Shown: positions 36,650 to 47,964 of the stretch, piece after piece
Numbering within the stretch: position 1 is the first letter of the stretch
How the letters are laid out: each line of letters opens with the position of its first letter
Source: Nymphaea colorata
Taxonomy: Eukaryota > Streptophyta > Magnoliopsida > Nymphaeales > Nymphaeaceae
Direction of reading: 5' to 3'
Assembly: GCF_008831285.2 (NCBI RefSeq)
Contig: NC_045143.1
Span: 15,908,464 to 15,972,463, forward strand
DNA: 64,000 nucleotides
Notes under the pieces: generated by a model
Seen by the model: only the letters and a program-made list of their open reading frames with translations
Databases searched by the model: none
Told to the model about the DNA's origin: nothing
Translations under genes and position numbers: made by a program

Positions 36650-38500
36650 TTAGAGATGATGGATGCCTGCATAGTGAGCATTGTGGAAACTCTTTGTCTG
36701 TGTAAGACCGGTTGGTTGGTGGGTTTACTTCCAAGGCATCTATTTTATGCTGTGCTACTCAAGATCTTTCATCATCTGACATCGTTTCTGCAAAGTGGAT
36801 AAAAACAAAGATTTACAAGTACTATGATGTTGTAACTTCAAAAATTTGAAGTTTATCATATTCCTGGCCTTTTGAGTGCACCATTTCGTTCTTAAATCCT
36901 GAAGGGTGCATTATGAGTAGTGATTGGATTGACAATTATTCTGACGATCTAGAAATATGTTTCTCCCGTTCGTTGTTTTGGTTGATGGAGGTGTTGGGAA
37001 TTGTATATTGGTTGTACCACAAGCAAGCTAGCCATGCAATTGAGATATTGCCAGTTGAACTTCATCCTGTTGGCCAAATGGAATTATGAGACCTTTAATG
37101 TAACTCTCATGAAGAAAAAAGTGCCAAATGCCTCTCTCTTTCTCTCGCGCGCGTGCATTTCGAAAGACTTTTGCTTAGGTCTTTTGGTTTGATCCAGCTC
37201 CGGTGCGTCTAGCTGGACGCACGATCTTTCCAGTATCATGTATTCTATTTCTAGGTAAAATCAACCAATTCAACCAGAAGTGTTGAATATACAAGGTACT
37301 AATTGAATAAGTGTTTCAGCATATGTAAAACTCCTTTGTATGAGTTGTGGGCCAACAATGGCCAGCGGGCAGCACCCCCTTCTGTTTTCTTTTTTCGGGT
37401 AAGTGGGAGAGGCTCATAGAGAGCTGAAGCTTTTATTCAACGCATTGTTTTCAAGCTTCTATTCATCACAATGTTTTCAGGGCAATATTTGAGAAAGATC
37501 CATCGAATAATCCTTGAGTGTACTTTCGACCTTCCAAGCAACTTTGGAGAATAGATGACCTACTTTTAGTGCATTGGGGTGTTGCTCTAGTTGTTCTCTA
37601 ATACTTGAAATGGAAATTGGCCACCTACCTACCCTTATTCCAAGACGTTGCACCAAACTTTTCCTTGGTTTTCTTCTTTTAGTTTTTGCAAATTTCCATG
37701 AAAAAGGATGATGGATTTTTTGTGGTTTCAGTGTTTGTGAAATGTCAGTTGTATTTGTTTAATTATTCGATTGTATTTCCAATATTTTCGCCGAACCCTG
37801 TTCTTCTCAAGAAGTTTCCTGTGTTTGTAAATGAGGCTTCTTCGTCAAAATAAAGCAAATGCAGAATTTTTTGCCCTTTTTGAAGCGTCTGCTTCTCGTG
37901 AAAAATAGGGTCAATTTTACCTCTTATTTGTTTGAAAATATAATGAAATTACCAACATGAAAATTTTGGATAAATGTTTCGTTTTATTTGAGCGTGTTCC
38001 GACAATCATATTATACTAAAAATTTTGGAAAAACGTTTTCGTTTTTATTTCAGTGTGTCCCAAAGATCATATTATACTCCTTAACTTTGTGCAGTAACTA
38101 CATTATTTCTTATATCCAAGTAATATCATGACATTGAAAAATTCAGTGATTATTTACTTTCAAAAGGCAATTGGAACGAAAGGGTTTGTTACATCGAATA
38201 AAGCTAAAACATGCTCTTGATTTTTGCCATACTCGGGTAGAGCTATAAAAGTGTCATGCAGACCTTTTTTGACATATTACTTTAGCAACGGCGGTTGGTC
38301 ATGGGTCAGTTTGTATTAACGTTATTTGTATTAAGGTTTTCTAAAAATTTTTGTATTGTACATTTTTTAAAAAAATTTGTATTGTACATATTCTATATGA
38401 TTTACAAAGCCTCGAGCCCTAAGCCTCGGCTTCGCCTCTAGACAACATTAGTTTTTGGGTGTTCAAAGGCGTGTGCATGCGCTTTGGTTTTGGTCGACAA
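36650..38500. other. Intergenic region BPP1-like to RRM-CCCH gene
   Basis: Holds the BPP1-like 3' flank and unassigned AT-rich sequence. A short near-duplicate pair is visible: attttggataaatgtttcg near 37962-37980 and attttggaaaaacgttttcg near 38021-38041, each followed by a ttttatttga/cagcgtgt-like word and then catattatac. No gene-like frame. Confidence 0.45.
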
Positions 38501-38520
38501 CGCGGTCAGGAACAAAAATA

Positions 38521-38902
38521 TTTTATTATATATATGTTCGAATTATAATTTCAAAATTTTTATTTTATTTTGAAGACATGGCTTCGCCCCTGATTGCGGT
38601 GCTCGCATCCTCTCGGGTTGGTTCAACAGGCAGCTCCAGCCGTGCACTCATCCGACCGCGACCATCTCCGTCTGCTTCCGCCGGTCGTCTTCGTGGCATC
38701 CTCGGGCGACGTCTTCGGAAGCCACTGCTCATCTGCTCCGGCGACTCGTCCATCTTTGAAAATCCGTCGCGTCCTACTGGGGCGATAAGTCTGTAGCAGA
38801 TAGGTTAGAGCGCATCCTGCAGCGCCGCCGGCTCATCTAACCTCTTTCCCAAACCCTTTGGCCACAGTGCACACCAGTGTCGACTTCTTTGGTGCTTTTC
38901 AG
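38521..38902 (+). promoter_or_regulatory. Probable TATA box and 5' leader exon of RRM-CCCH gene
   Basis: A TATA-like stretch (tattatatatatg, about 38524-38536) is followed by a GC-rich segment ending at a strong donor, TTTTCAG|GTAGGA (GT at 38903). The acceptor CATGAACAG (ends 40350) lies one base before the ATG at 40352. This suggests a leader exon of about 340 bases and a 1,448-base 5' UTR intron. The leader carries a 72-codon upstream frame (38578-38796, MASPLIAVLASSR...). Confidence 0.45.
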
Positions 38903-40351
38903 GTAGGAAATGGATCGATCGTCTTTGTCTTTGTATGCCCTTTTATTTTATTTTGTTTTTAAGAATGGTTTCGAGTTTACTAGGCGTTTTCCCTTCTTCC
39001 TTCCTCTCTTTTTTGGCTTTTTTGACGTTTCATGGATCTGTGTTCTTGGGTTTTGATTTTTAGAGGTTCGGTTTTGGGGTTTGGGTCTAGGCATGTTTCT
39101 CGCAAGCCACAGACGTGGTACCTCTGATCGCAGAAATCAATCTTTTCACAGTAAAGTTGATCAAAACCGCGACACGACAAACTTCTTTAGAACTGTGACT
39201 TTCTGATTTTCTACTTTTGATCAACAATGTTTTAGAGTATCATGGCACTGCTGCTCGTGTGAGCCCTTCTAACGTCTTCTTCGGTTTGAACCACATCGTA
39301 AACAAGATTGTGTTGTGTTGCAATGCACAGTTTTTGTAAGTTTTATCACGGTACTCCAATTGTTGTCGATAGAAAACTAAACCTATCACCCAACAAACGA
39401 GAAATTTGAAAGTATAGAATCAACCAATCAATAAAAAATGTGGTAGTGATGATTTCAATCAGCAAACAACTTTGTTGTTTCTGTTTATTTGAGATATTCA
39501 TACCACCACAGAAGAACAGCATATCTGAACGAGTCTTAGGTTTTCGGAATGAATATGAATCTTGATGTATGAATATTGACGTATCCATAAATGCATCTAG
39601 CAGCACAGATAATCAGTCCTATTAGTGATGCATCTCCATGCACGAGTTTGACTTACCGTAATGATTTGCTTACTGTCAATGGGGTTCGCTTACTTCTTGG
39701 ATTTCGGTGAAAAAATTTTAGTGCTTGCATGAAGCATTGTCTCTTAAATGTGACAATCAAGTGTTAACCAAGTCACTAGTCAGGGATAAAGTTCTTAATT
39801 CTAGGGCGCAGATATTCCAGCATAAACTCGTATTGGTAATCTTCCATAGAAGAAAAACTTTCATAGAGATTTGCAATCACCATTTGAAGGTTTTCCAGGC
39901 CTTCCGAATTTTATTCCAGCAGTTACTGGAAATAAGAAGACCAGACAGAGTATTTGCTGTTGTTGCAGGTTTTGTATTTGCTGTTTGTAAAATTGCTTCA
40001 TTTGTTTATGTCCAGGTTGTGAGATGCATAGTAGTTTCTGAGTTGCACAGGCTGCTTGAAACTATCGTGGCACAACAACTGTATTCACAGGTAAGCAACT
40101 GTCGCTTAACTACAGTGCATCAACGGTTACAAACATTTCTGGAATTATTATTCCAGAAAATCAAACACATGCTGCATTTGGAAGCTGGAAAAATTTTTCT
40201 CTTCCACTGGAACTGCAATAATGTTCCTGGATTATAATTCCTGAAGGCTGAAACATTACTAGCAACTGTCCCCAAAGAATATAATATCTTATGACTGGCA
40301 CTTAAGAAACAAAATAACAAATCTGAGAAGGGTTGCATTTGCATGAACAGG

Positions 40352-43300
40352 ATGAATCCCCTGACGCTGGTCAAGCGCACTCAAAAGATCACTGCCAAAG
40401 AGGCGGAACTGGGCATCTCTGATGAGGCCTCTTGGCATGCCAAGTACAAAAATTCTGCCTATATATTCGTGGGTGGCATCCCCTTCGACCTCACCGAAGG
40501 CGACCTTCTTGCTGTCTTCGCGCAGTATGTTGTCTCTCCTTTTCTTCTACTCCTTCTTTTGAGTGTTTCCTTCTCCCTTTTCCTTTTTGGGCCTGGCTGT
40601 GATTGTCTCTCAAACTAACAAATTAGGTTAATTTTATTTTCGTACTTTTCTATGTTTTCCATTATTTTACGGTTGCAGATTAGGTCAGTTTCCATCCTCG
40701 ACATAAATGCTCATTAGTTGTATCCTTTGTGTGGCCTTTGCTCTGGATTCTGTTAGTTTAGTTAGCAGCAACAAATTTGGAGCACTTTGTGCATATTATT
40801 TATTTATTTATATGCTTTCTGATTGGATGAGTGTACTGTTAGTGTAGTTAATCATGGTCAAACGAAGTTACTGTTAACAACGATCAACTTAAGTTGGTCG
40901 TTTGCTCACTTTGCTGCTGTTAATGTGTGTTAGCATCTCAATATTTATTTCATTGGTACACTTGGTTATGTTACTTTCTCTCTGGTAGTCAACTATTAAT
41001 CAAATTGCAATGACTGGCTGTGGTAGTTTGTCCTTGCACAAACTCGCATTAGGTACCAGAAATCAGAAGTATGGATGTGAGGTGGAGTGGCATGATTACG
41101 AGTTAATGGAGGAATGTATCTAAATATTTACATACGTGATTGGTTAGACTTGAGAATTTGAGATTGTGCTGTTCTATAAAGAGAACCCTCCTGAATCAAA
41201 CTCTAATGAGACTATGAAAATATGCAAACTGCTATTTGTGAAAATTGTGGTCATTTTTTCACAACTCCAATGCTGTCTCTGTGTTTTTTTATGGTTCTTT
41301 TGCTAAAAACATATTTGAACTGCACTTTTTATGAAAAAAGTACAATTTTTTGGAGGCTAGAATGTTTATGAATTTTTTGGCTTTTACATGGATCATGATT
41401 GAGCAAAGCAACTGTTGATTTTTACATGATGAATCATGTAGTTGCATTCATATGGTTGCTTTCGTGAGAAATACATAAACTTGCAAATTAACCTTCCTTG
41501 CAATCATGCAAACATTAGTTCCTGAGTTACTTATGGCTAAGGTTCTGATTTTATAACACAAAGGCTGAAGTGCTTCTACTTTATGGTTAAAACATATTTC
41601 TGTTCTCAAAATTAGAGTTAGGTGAAGCAAGTCACTACAACTGCTGTTTGGAGACACAACAGCTAAGCTATACCAAACATAGTAGAAAAGGCGTTTTTTT
41701 CGAAAAAAACGCAAAAAAAGCAATAAATTAACTAGCCGTTTAAAACTTTAAAAAAGGTGTTTTTTTTTAACTCATTTTTTCCAGTTTTTTTAATGTCAAA
41801 TGGTTTTTTTTTTCATTTTCTATTTTTTATTTGTTGCAAATCTACTTATTTTTTGATGTTTGTGTTATTAGTTTCTCACTTATTTAATTTTTTCCCCATT
41901 TTTAGTTTTTTAAAATTTTTAAAAATTTACCATATTTTTTCTATTTTTTTCAAACTCGCCGTTTAAAACTCCGAGACATTATTTGTGACTATGATACCAA
42001 CCAACTCTTTTTGGCAAATAATAGGCCAGTAAGAGCCCCAACCTTGGTTCCTTTGACAACCCATAGTGTGAATCCTGCCTAGGCTATATTGAAGGATAGT
42101 AGGGGTTTTATGACACCTTGAAGTTAGTCATGTATTAGAGATTGTGAGACATCTTCATGTCCTTGCAAATGGGGTTAGTTTTGCGATTATTTTTGTGGCC
42201 AATGTTGCAAAAGGTGTACCATAACGCATATCGGTCAGAACAACCTATACATGTATCGTAAGTTTATCGTAAACATATCGTAAATTTGTTTTTAAAAAAA
42301 TCAGGAAAATAGAGAAAAATTTTGGAAAACAAGGAACATCTGTTCTGTATAAAAAACTCACCACATACATAAAGTCAACATCCAGACCTGAGGTTTCACA
42401 CACGCAGATGTATGTTCCTTAAAAAGGTGAATTATAAAACTCCACATAAGAGGACTTAAGATTCTTAGACTGATGAGGTTGAGAAACTTTCAGGGGTATT
42501 ATAAGTCTTAGTCTTATACTACCATGTGTCCAGTCTGTAGCATCTTTTGAATGCAAATTGAAGTCCTATTTTATAAACTGAATTTCAGGTACGGAGAGGT
42601 TGTTGATGTCAATCTTGTTCGAGATAAAGGTACGGGTAAATCCAAAGGTTTTGCCTTTATTGCATATGAAGACCAAAGAAGCACAATTCTTGCAGTAGGT
42701 ATGTTCTCAGTCTAGCCATAAACAAACCATGCGCTCAAGCCTGCATGCATATGAATGCCATCACTAGATTTATTTCTCTAGAAAGACATACAATAAAGCA
42801 AATAGAACCTAGCAAGCCTGCATGCATATGAATGCCATCACTAGATTTATTTCTCTAGAAAGACATACAATAAGGCAAATAGAACCTAGTAACATGGTTA
42901 CGTGGGCTGGGTTTTCTTACCTTTAGTTTTTGAAAGAAAAAAGTCAAAAACAATATATAGCTTGTCGTTTAAATGTAGAAATGTTGTAGAATGGCCTGAT
43001 ACTTGTACAATGCAGAAATAAGTCAAACTAACATCAAGTAAAGCCATGACTAGTTATATTTTTCTCATATAATAACAAGAAAGTGTACATTAAGCTACTC
43101 TATGGTTGCATACTTCAGTATAACTGAGTGTCATATATCAGTATGTGGCAATGAAAAATAACAAATCTGCAAAGAAGAGAAAACATTAACAAGATATTCA
43201 ACATTCACAGCTATCCAACAGTCAGCAAACTCATTGTGCATATATATGTTATCTAAAAGTTAAAAAGTAAAGCCCATTGCAAAGAACATATCGACAAGAA

Positions 43301-44526
43301 CATTGCTTTTCGAGTTTTGGGTGAATAAGTGGGTGAGTTTGAGTTTTGGATAAACCGAGTCCCGGCCTCATTGACTAGTTGAGTTTTTAAACATTGCAAT
43401 AAAATAAATGTGTGCTCGACTTCTGAAAGGAATGCCTTCTTGGTATTTATATGGGTTCAATATCTTATGTTCTTGCAGACAATCTTAATGGGGCAAAAGT
43501 CCTTGGCAGAACAATACGGGTTGACCATGTGGCTGACTATAAAAAAAGAGAAGAGAATGAAGAGGAAGAGCAGAAGAAGAGGGAAGAACGTGGTGTCTGC
43601 CGCGCATACCAAAGAGGTGATTGCACTCGTGGAGCTTCATGCAAATTTTCTCATGATGAGCAAGTAAGATTTTTCAAGTCCTTATCAGTCGTATTTGCTT
43701 TGACTGCAAGCATGTTACCATAGGTATGAAACAGAAACTTTGGGGCAAGGGGCATCATCTTGTGCCTTCTGTTATTATTACTAGATCTTGTTCTGTAAAT
43801 CTTAGGCTTGCTGGGCAGCACCTTCCCATGCCCATATTTCCACGGGAGATGGGAACTGAAAAGGAAAAAAAGGAAAAATGTTTTTTTAAATAAATGAAAA
43901 ATTATCTGGGTATGTTGTTCCTGAAACCTAGACAAAGTAGATTAGGCAGTCATGACATGTTGCAAGGCAAATCCACTCTTGATCTTCATTAGCACTATCA
44001 TAGGTTGGGATGATCACGTGCTTGCTGGGCTTGTGGTTAAATTATTGTTGACTGCCAAAAATGTTGGGGCTGACTGTTAATTGAGTAGTAGTTGATTGAT
44101 GTATTATGAGCGTAAGAGTGATAAATGCATGTTATTGACCCTTTTTTTTTCAATTAATTCCTTGCACTTTAGAGATGTGCAAACACAGGATGGGGCCCTA
44201 GAGAGGGTGAATCAAGGTGGGGTCATGACAAATATGATGGGCCATCAAGCAGTCGTGGTGGTCATACTGCCAGTTCAAAGGGTTATCTGAAAGAATCCGT
44301 GGATAATGCTCGTTTAAGATCAAGAGGTCATCATAAGGATGAACATAGCTCCAGGGCTGGGAGCAATGACCCTCAAGGGTACAGGTACTCTAGGCGTTCT
44401 GAACCAAATGCGGAGAGAGAGATGGATACGCAAGGAAGCAGGAAAAGGTCCAGGTTTGAAGGCCTTTCTTCTGTTTCTAGGTACCAGGCGGAAGAAGAAG
44501 ATTACAATCGGAGGTCTCGAAGATAG
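40352..44526 (+). CDS. RBMX2: RRM and CCCH zinc-finger protein, RBMX2/Ist3-like (4 coding exons)
   Basis: Nuclear RNA-binding protein of the RBMX2/Ist3 (Snu17) group, expected in the activated spliceosome; plant members are named zinc finger CCCH proteins 25/42. Exons 40352-40524, 42589-42698, 43479-43663 and 44173-44526, all GT-AG, give 273 residues. RRM: RNP2 around YIFVGG (37-42) and RNP1 KGFAFIAY (77-84), with YGEVVDVNLVRDKGTGKSK between. The CCCH finger has C135-x7-C143-x5-C149-x3-H153. The Arg/Ser-rich C-terminus (157-273) ends YNRRSRR. MNPLTLVKR at 40352 matches the family start. An ATG nine bases upstream (40343) is in frame, but it lies before the likely acceptor, inside the leader intron. 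Intron 2 is 2.1 kb and holds a dispersed repeat; intron 3 (42699-43478) has a 77-bp tandem duplication. Confidence 0.95.
40525..42588. other. First coding-region intron of RRM-CCCH gene
   Basis: 2,064 bases bounded by GTATGT and TTTCAG. Unassigned AT-rich sequence up to about 41690, then a T-rich segment (41690-41993) with two gccgtttaaaact words that ends in the 39-bp dispersed repeat also found at 31539. A short region near 42220-42300 with cgtatcgta/atcgtaaa-like repeats follows. Confidence 0.5.
41955..41993 (-). repeat. 39-bp dispersed repeat, second copy
   Basis: The reverse complement of this stretch matches 31539-31577 at 37 of 39 positions (core gtctcggagttttaaacgg). Both copies lie inside introns of different genes, in opposite orientations, and on one side continue into A-rich or T-rich sequence with a shared gcgag.ttgaaaaaaa word. 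It is probably the end of a transposable element family. Confidence 0.75.
42739..42892. repeat. 77-bp tandem duplication in RRM-CCCH intron
   Basis: gcctgcatgcatatgaatg at 42739 recurs at 42816, followed in both copies by ccatcactagatttatttc and aaatagaacctag. Only about two bases differ, so the event is recent. Confidence 0.95.
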
Positions 44527-45792
44527 ACAACCGGGTGATGATGATTTATTTGAAGTTGGGAGCACTTCAGTGGCAACCTTTTGTCATACACACAACATTA
44601 TGTGGAGGTTATTAATCGCCCAGGTGTTTAGCTGTAGCATCTTTATTTCCGCATCCTCCTTCAAGGTGGTTCATGTGCTGTGATTCCGAGCAAAATTGCA
44701 CAGGCTGCTAGGACTCCCATGGTTTTGCCTTGAACCAATTTAAGCTTACATGGTGCACGCTTACAAACAGCATGAGAATCAAATACACTATGATAGCACA
44801 AGATTTGTGCATTTGCACTTTAAAAATCTTTCAGAAAAATGCATACCTGTCGAAGAATTTGCTGTTAAATCAGGTCATTTCGATGTGCACGATAATAGCA
44901 CAAAATTTTTGCATTTGCACTTTTAAGTCATTTATTTTTCAAAAATGCATCCGTGTCTATGTGGCCACGCTAGTTTAGTTTATTCCCTCACCAACGGACA
45001 CTAACGTGGATGATGAAAAAGAAGAAAACGGCGACGATCGGATCTGCGCGAGGTAATAATAATATTCCCAATATCAACTCTCTCTCCCTTTGTTAAACTG
45101 TGTTCACATCTTGAAAATAAAACGTCAATAAACGTGTCTTCCTGAAAAAGACACCAGAAAATAAAACGAAAAAGATGCGTTTTTTAGCGTGTTTGTACTG
45201 CATGTTAGATTTTTCTTTTTTTCCAAGTGTCCAGCCAAACCGTGAGTTCCTATTTTTCAAATGTATTGAAGAAGAGGGAGAAATGATTAACCAGAGCATA
45301 ATAAAGAAGAAAGAGTGCTGAAAGGTGCATGTTCTACTATGTAGTAATGGAGATTAATTATGTAATAAAGAGGAGACAGAGATGGTAAACAAAAAACTTA
45401 GATGCACTAAAGAAAAGAGTGAAAGTCAGAGAAGAGAGTAAGAGCCAATATGCTCCTACTCAACCCTAACCCATAGCATTAACTCAGCCTTCATATCATG
45501 AGAATGAGTAGATTGGGCCTAGCATGGGGACCAGATTTATTATTTCGTAAATCCTACATATGGCTATTATCTATTTTTAATGTACTATTTTTCACCCACA
45601 TCCTATCATGTGTATGATTTTATCTAATCATTTTACAATATCTTATTATTATTATTTATTTATTTTACTTTTACCTAATTTTTAGGATTTATAAGTTTTT
45701 TATTTTTTAAAAAAATCCTTAGATTTTTTCAAGAAATATAATTTTTACCATATTAAACCTGAGAAATAACTCACTGTATAATACCCGTAAAT

Positions 45793-45794
<2 letters not shown>

Positions 45795-45860
<66 letters not shown>
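45795..45860. repeat. (TA)n microsatellite, 66 bp
   Basis: 33 uninterrupted TA units, the longest perfect microsatellite in the window. Confidence 0.95.
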
Positions 45861-45863
<3 letters not shown>

Positions 45864-46654
45864 CAGGTTATGATGACCTAACTTTTATGAGAAAGTTAAT
45901 GAAAGTAATCCCTTCGTAGGTGTTGGGATTTGCCCTAATTTGGTAAGTAATCCTCTTTGTCAAGTTGTACAATACATATTCTTAATGTCACTTTTGAACA
46001 AACGTTATGCAACTCAAAACATTGCTCTCTTGCTGAAAGAAAAAATGTGACCTTCCAAGACCCTACTAATGGCGCAAGGGTAACCGAAGATGTCAAATTT
46101 AGTTATAATTTAGTTCCCATGAAAGGCCCAAATCTGTGCAACAACATAATTTCCAGATGGAACTCTTGGCGAGACTTGCTTGAAACCAACCCACACGCCG
46201 GCTCTTTGTCCCTATAAATCCAGCATAGCGAGGCTGTGCATCATAGACAGTAAACTTTGTGCCCAAGAAGTTCTATCTATCCATATAAAACTCAAATTTA
46301 TTAAAAGAGGCCTACACTAGACAAAACAAGTTCCCATATATGAAGGCAATGTATAGCTCTAGCAAGCAATAAATAATATGACATGATTAAATATTTTAAC
46401 AGAGATAGCACGAGAAGGAACATGTTTTGTTAATTGAAGATGATTAAATAAATAACGAAGGAACCGGCGTGAGTAATATTGGTCAATTTCTTCAGCAGAG
46501 AAACCAGCCCATCGGACTTCATTGAATAATCTTATAAGGGCTTTGATATTAGAGCTCACCTCAATTTCCCCATACAAGTTCCACTTCTCTTGGGCATTGT
46601 GAGACTTCACGCTAACAAGCAACTCACGCACAATTACTCTCGGTGAAAGCCCAG

Positions 46655-46765
46655 CCTTTGTCCTCCATTGAATTGCTGGTCTCGGTAGAGCCTGTTATAT
46701 TGAAGAATCATATGATTGCGAGCAGCAGCCAAATACTGCTTGAGGTCCTTCAAGATGACATCTCC
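46655..46765 (-). mobile_element. Ty3/gypsy integrase C-terminal remnant
   Basis: The minus strand reads GDVILKDLKQYLAAARNHM then ILQYNRLYRDQQFNGGQR. This fits the region after the integrase core in plant Ty3/gypsy polyproteins (L..L...L..AR..M...Y...RRD..F..G). The frame then diverges and stops, so it is a short fragment. A neighbouring minus-strand frame (46359-46631) with VRWAGFSAEEIDQYYSRRF is open but not recognised. No LTRs were found. Confidence 0.45.
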
Positions 46766-46879
46766 ACACCTTATAGTAACACCTCGTCCTCAAGGTGTGA
46801 ATTCAGGAAAACTGTTATCTTTTGTTACCTTGCGTGTGCCCAACCATCGATAAGGGAACAAGGCTGGGCTGTCTTTTAA

Positions 46880-47932
46880 CTGTAATATATATATATACAT
46901 ATATATATCTATTATATGATATATATCTGTTATGTATATATATATAATGTTAGAATATACATACATATATATATTTTGTTATATATACAATATACAAATA
47001 TATTATGTCATTTATATGTTATATATATTTACATATATCACCTATATATAAAATACATATATATATAAACACTATATAATATGTATATTATATATATTAT
47101 ATAGTGTATTACAACATTATAATATTGTAATACTATAACATTGTAATACTATAATACTATCATAGTATAAATTTGTTATAACACTATAAATGTTATAATA
47201 TTATAATACTACATGTGATACAGCACTATAACACAATATTGTTATAATATTATAACGCTACATGTTACAACAATAATATTATAACATTACATGTTATAAC
47301 AATGGTGTTATAATAACACTACACATGTAATAGTATTACAACATTATAATAATAGTGTTATAACACTATTATTGTTATAGTGTTATAACACTATTATTAT
47401 ACTATATATTGTTATAGAGTTATGGTGTTATTGTATTATAACACCATAACATTACTATATTATAGTGTTATAATACTAACATTAATGTGTTATAACATTA
47501 TAGTGTAATAGCGTTATAATACTATATCATTATAGAGTTATTACAATGTGACACTATAATGTCTTAGTGTAATAGCATTATAACACTATAACATTATGAT
47601 ATTATAGTGTTACAACAATATAGTATTATAAAACTATAACACTAAAAGTATTACACTGAACTTATATAAATATATAGATAATGTGTTATACATATACATG
47701 ATATACATATGTTACACAAATATGTCTATACATTATGTGTGTGTGTGTGTGTATGTATATATATATATACTTATTATTTCATAAATACACATATATACAT
47801 ATATGCATGTTAATATATATGTATACATATATATAGAGTGATGTATATAACATATGTATACTTATATTTGTTATTATGTAATATAAATATAATATTACAT
47901 AATACATACATACATAATACAAATATAATATA

Positions 47933-47960
<28 letters not shown>
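46880..47960. repeat. Cryptic AT-rich repeat tract (TATAACA/TGTTATA-type)
   Basis: About 1.1 kb almost wholly of A and T. Its middle (about 47100-47650) is made of permuted tataacactata, ataatgttataa and attgttatag words, each close to its own reverse complement, flanked by (TATA)n-rich ends and a (GT)n tract near 47739-47752. It has no coding sense; the small frames across it are artefacts of composition. Confidence 0.9.

Positions 47961-47964
<4 letters not shown>

Noticed and set aside
40343-40351. ATG nine bases upstream as start of the RRM-CCCH protein
   Set aside because: The family starts MNPLTLVKR, and the upstream ATG lies before a plausible acceptor (CATGAACAG); the 40352 start is preferred, though the upstream start cannot be excluded.
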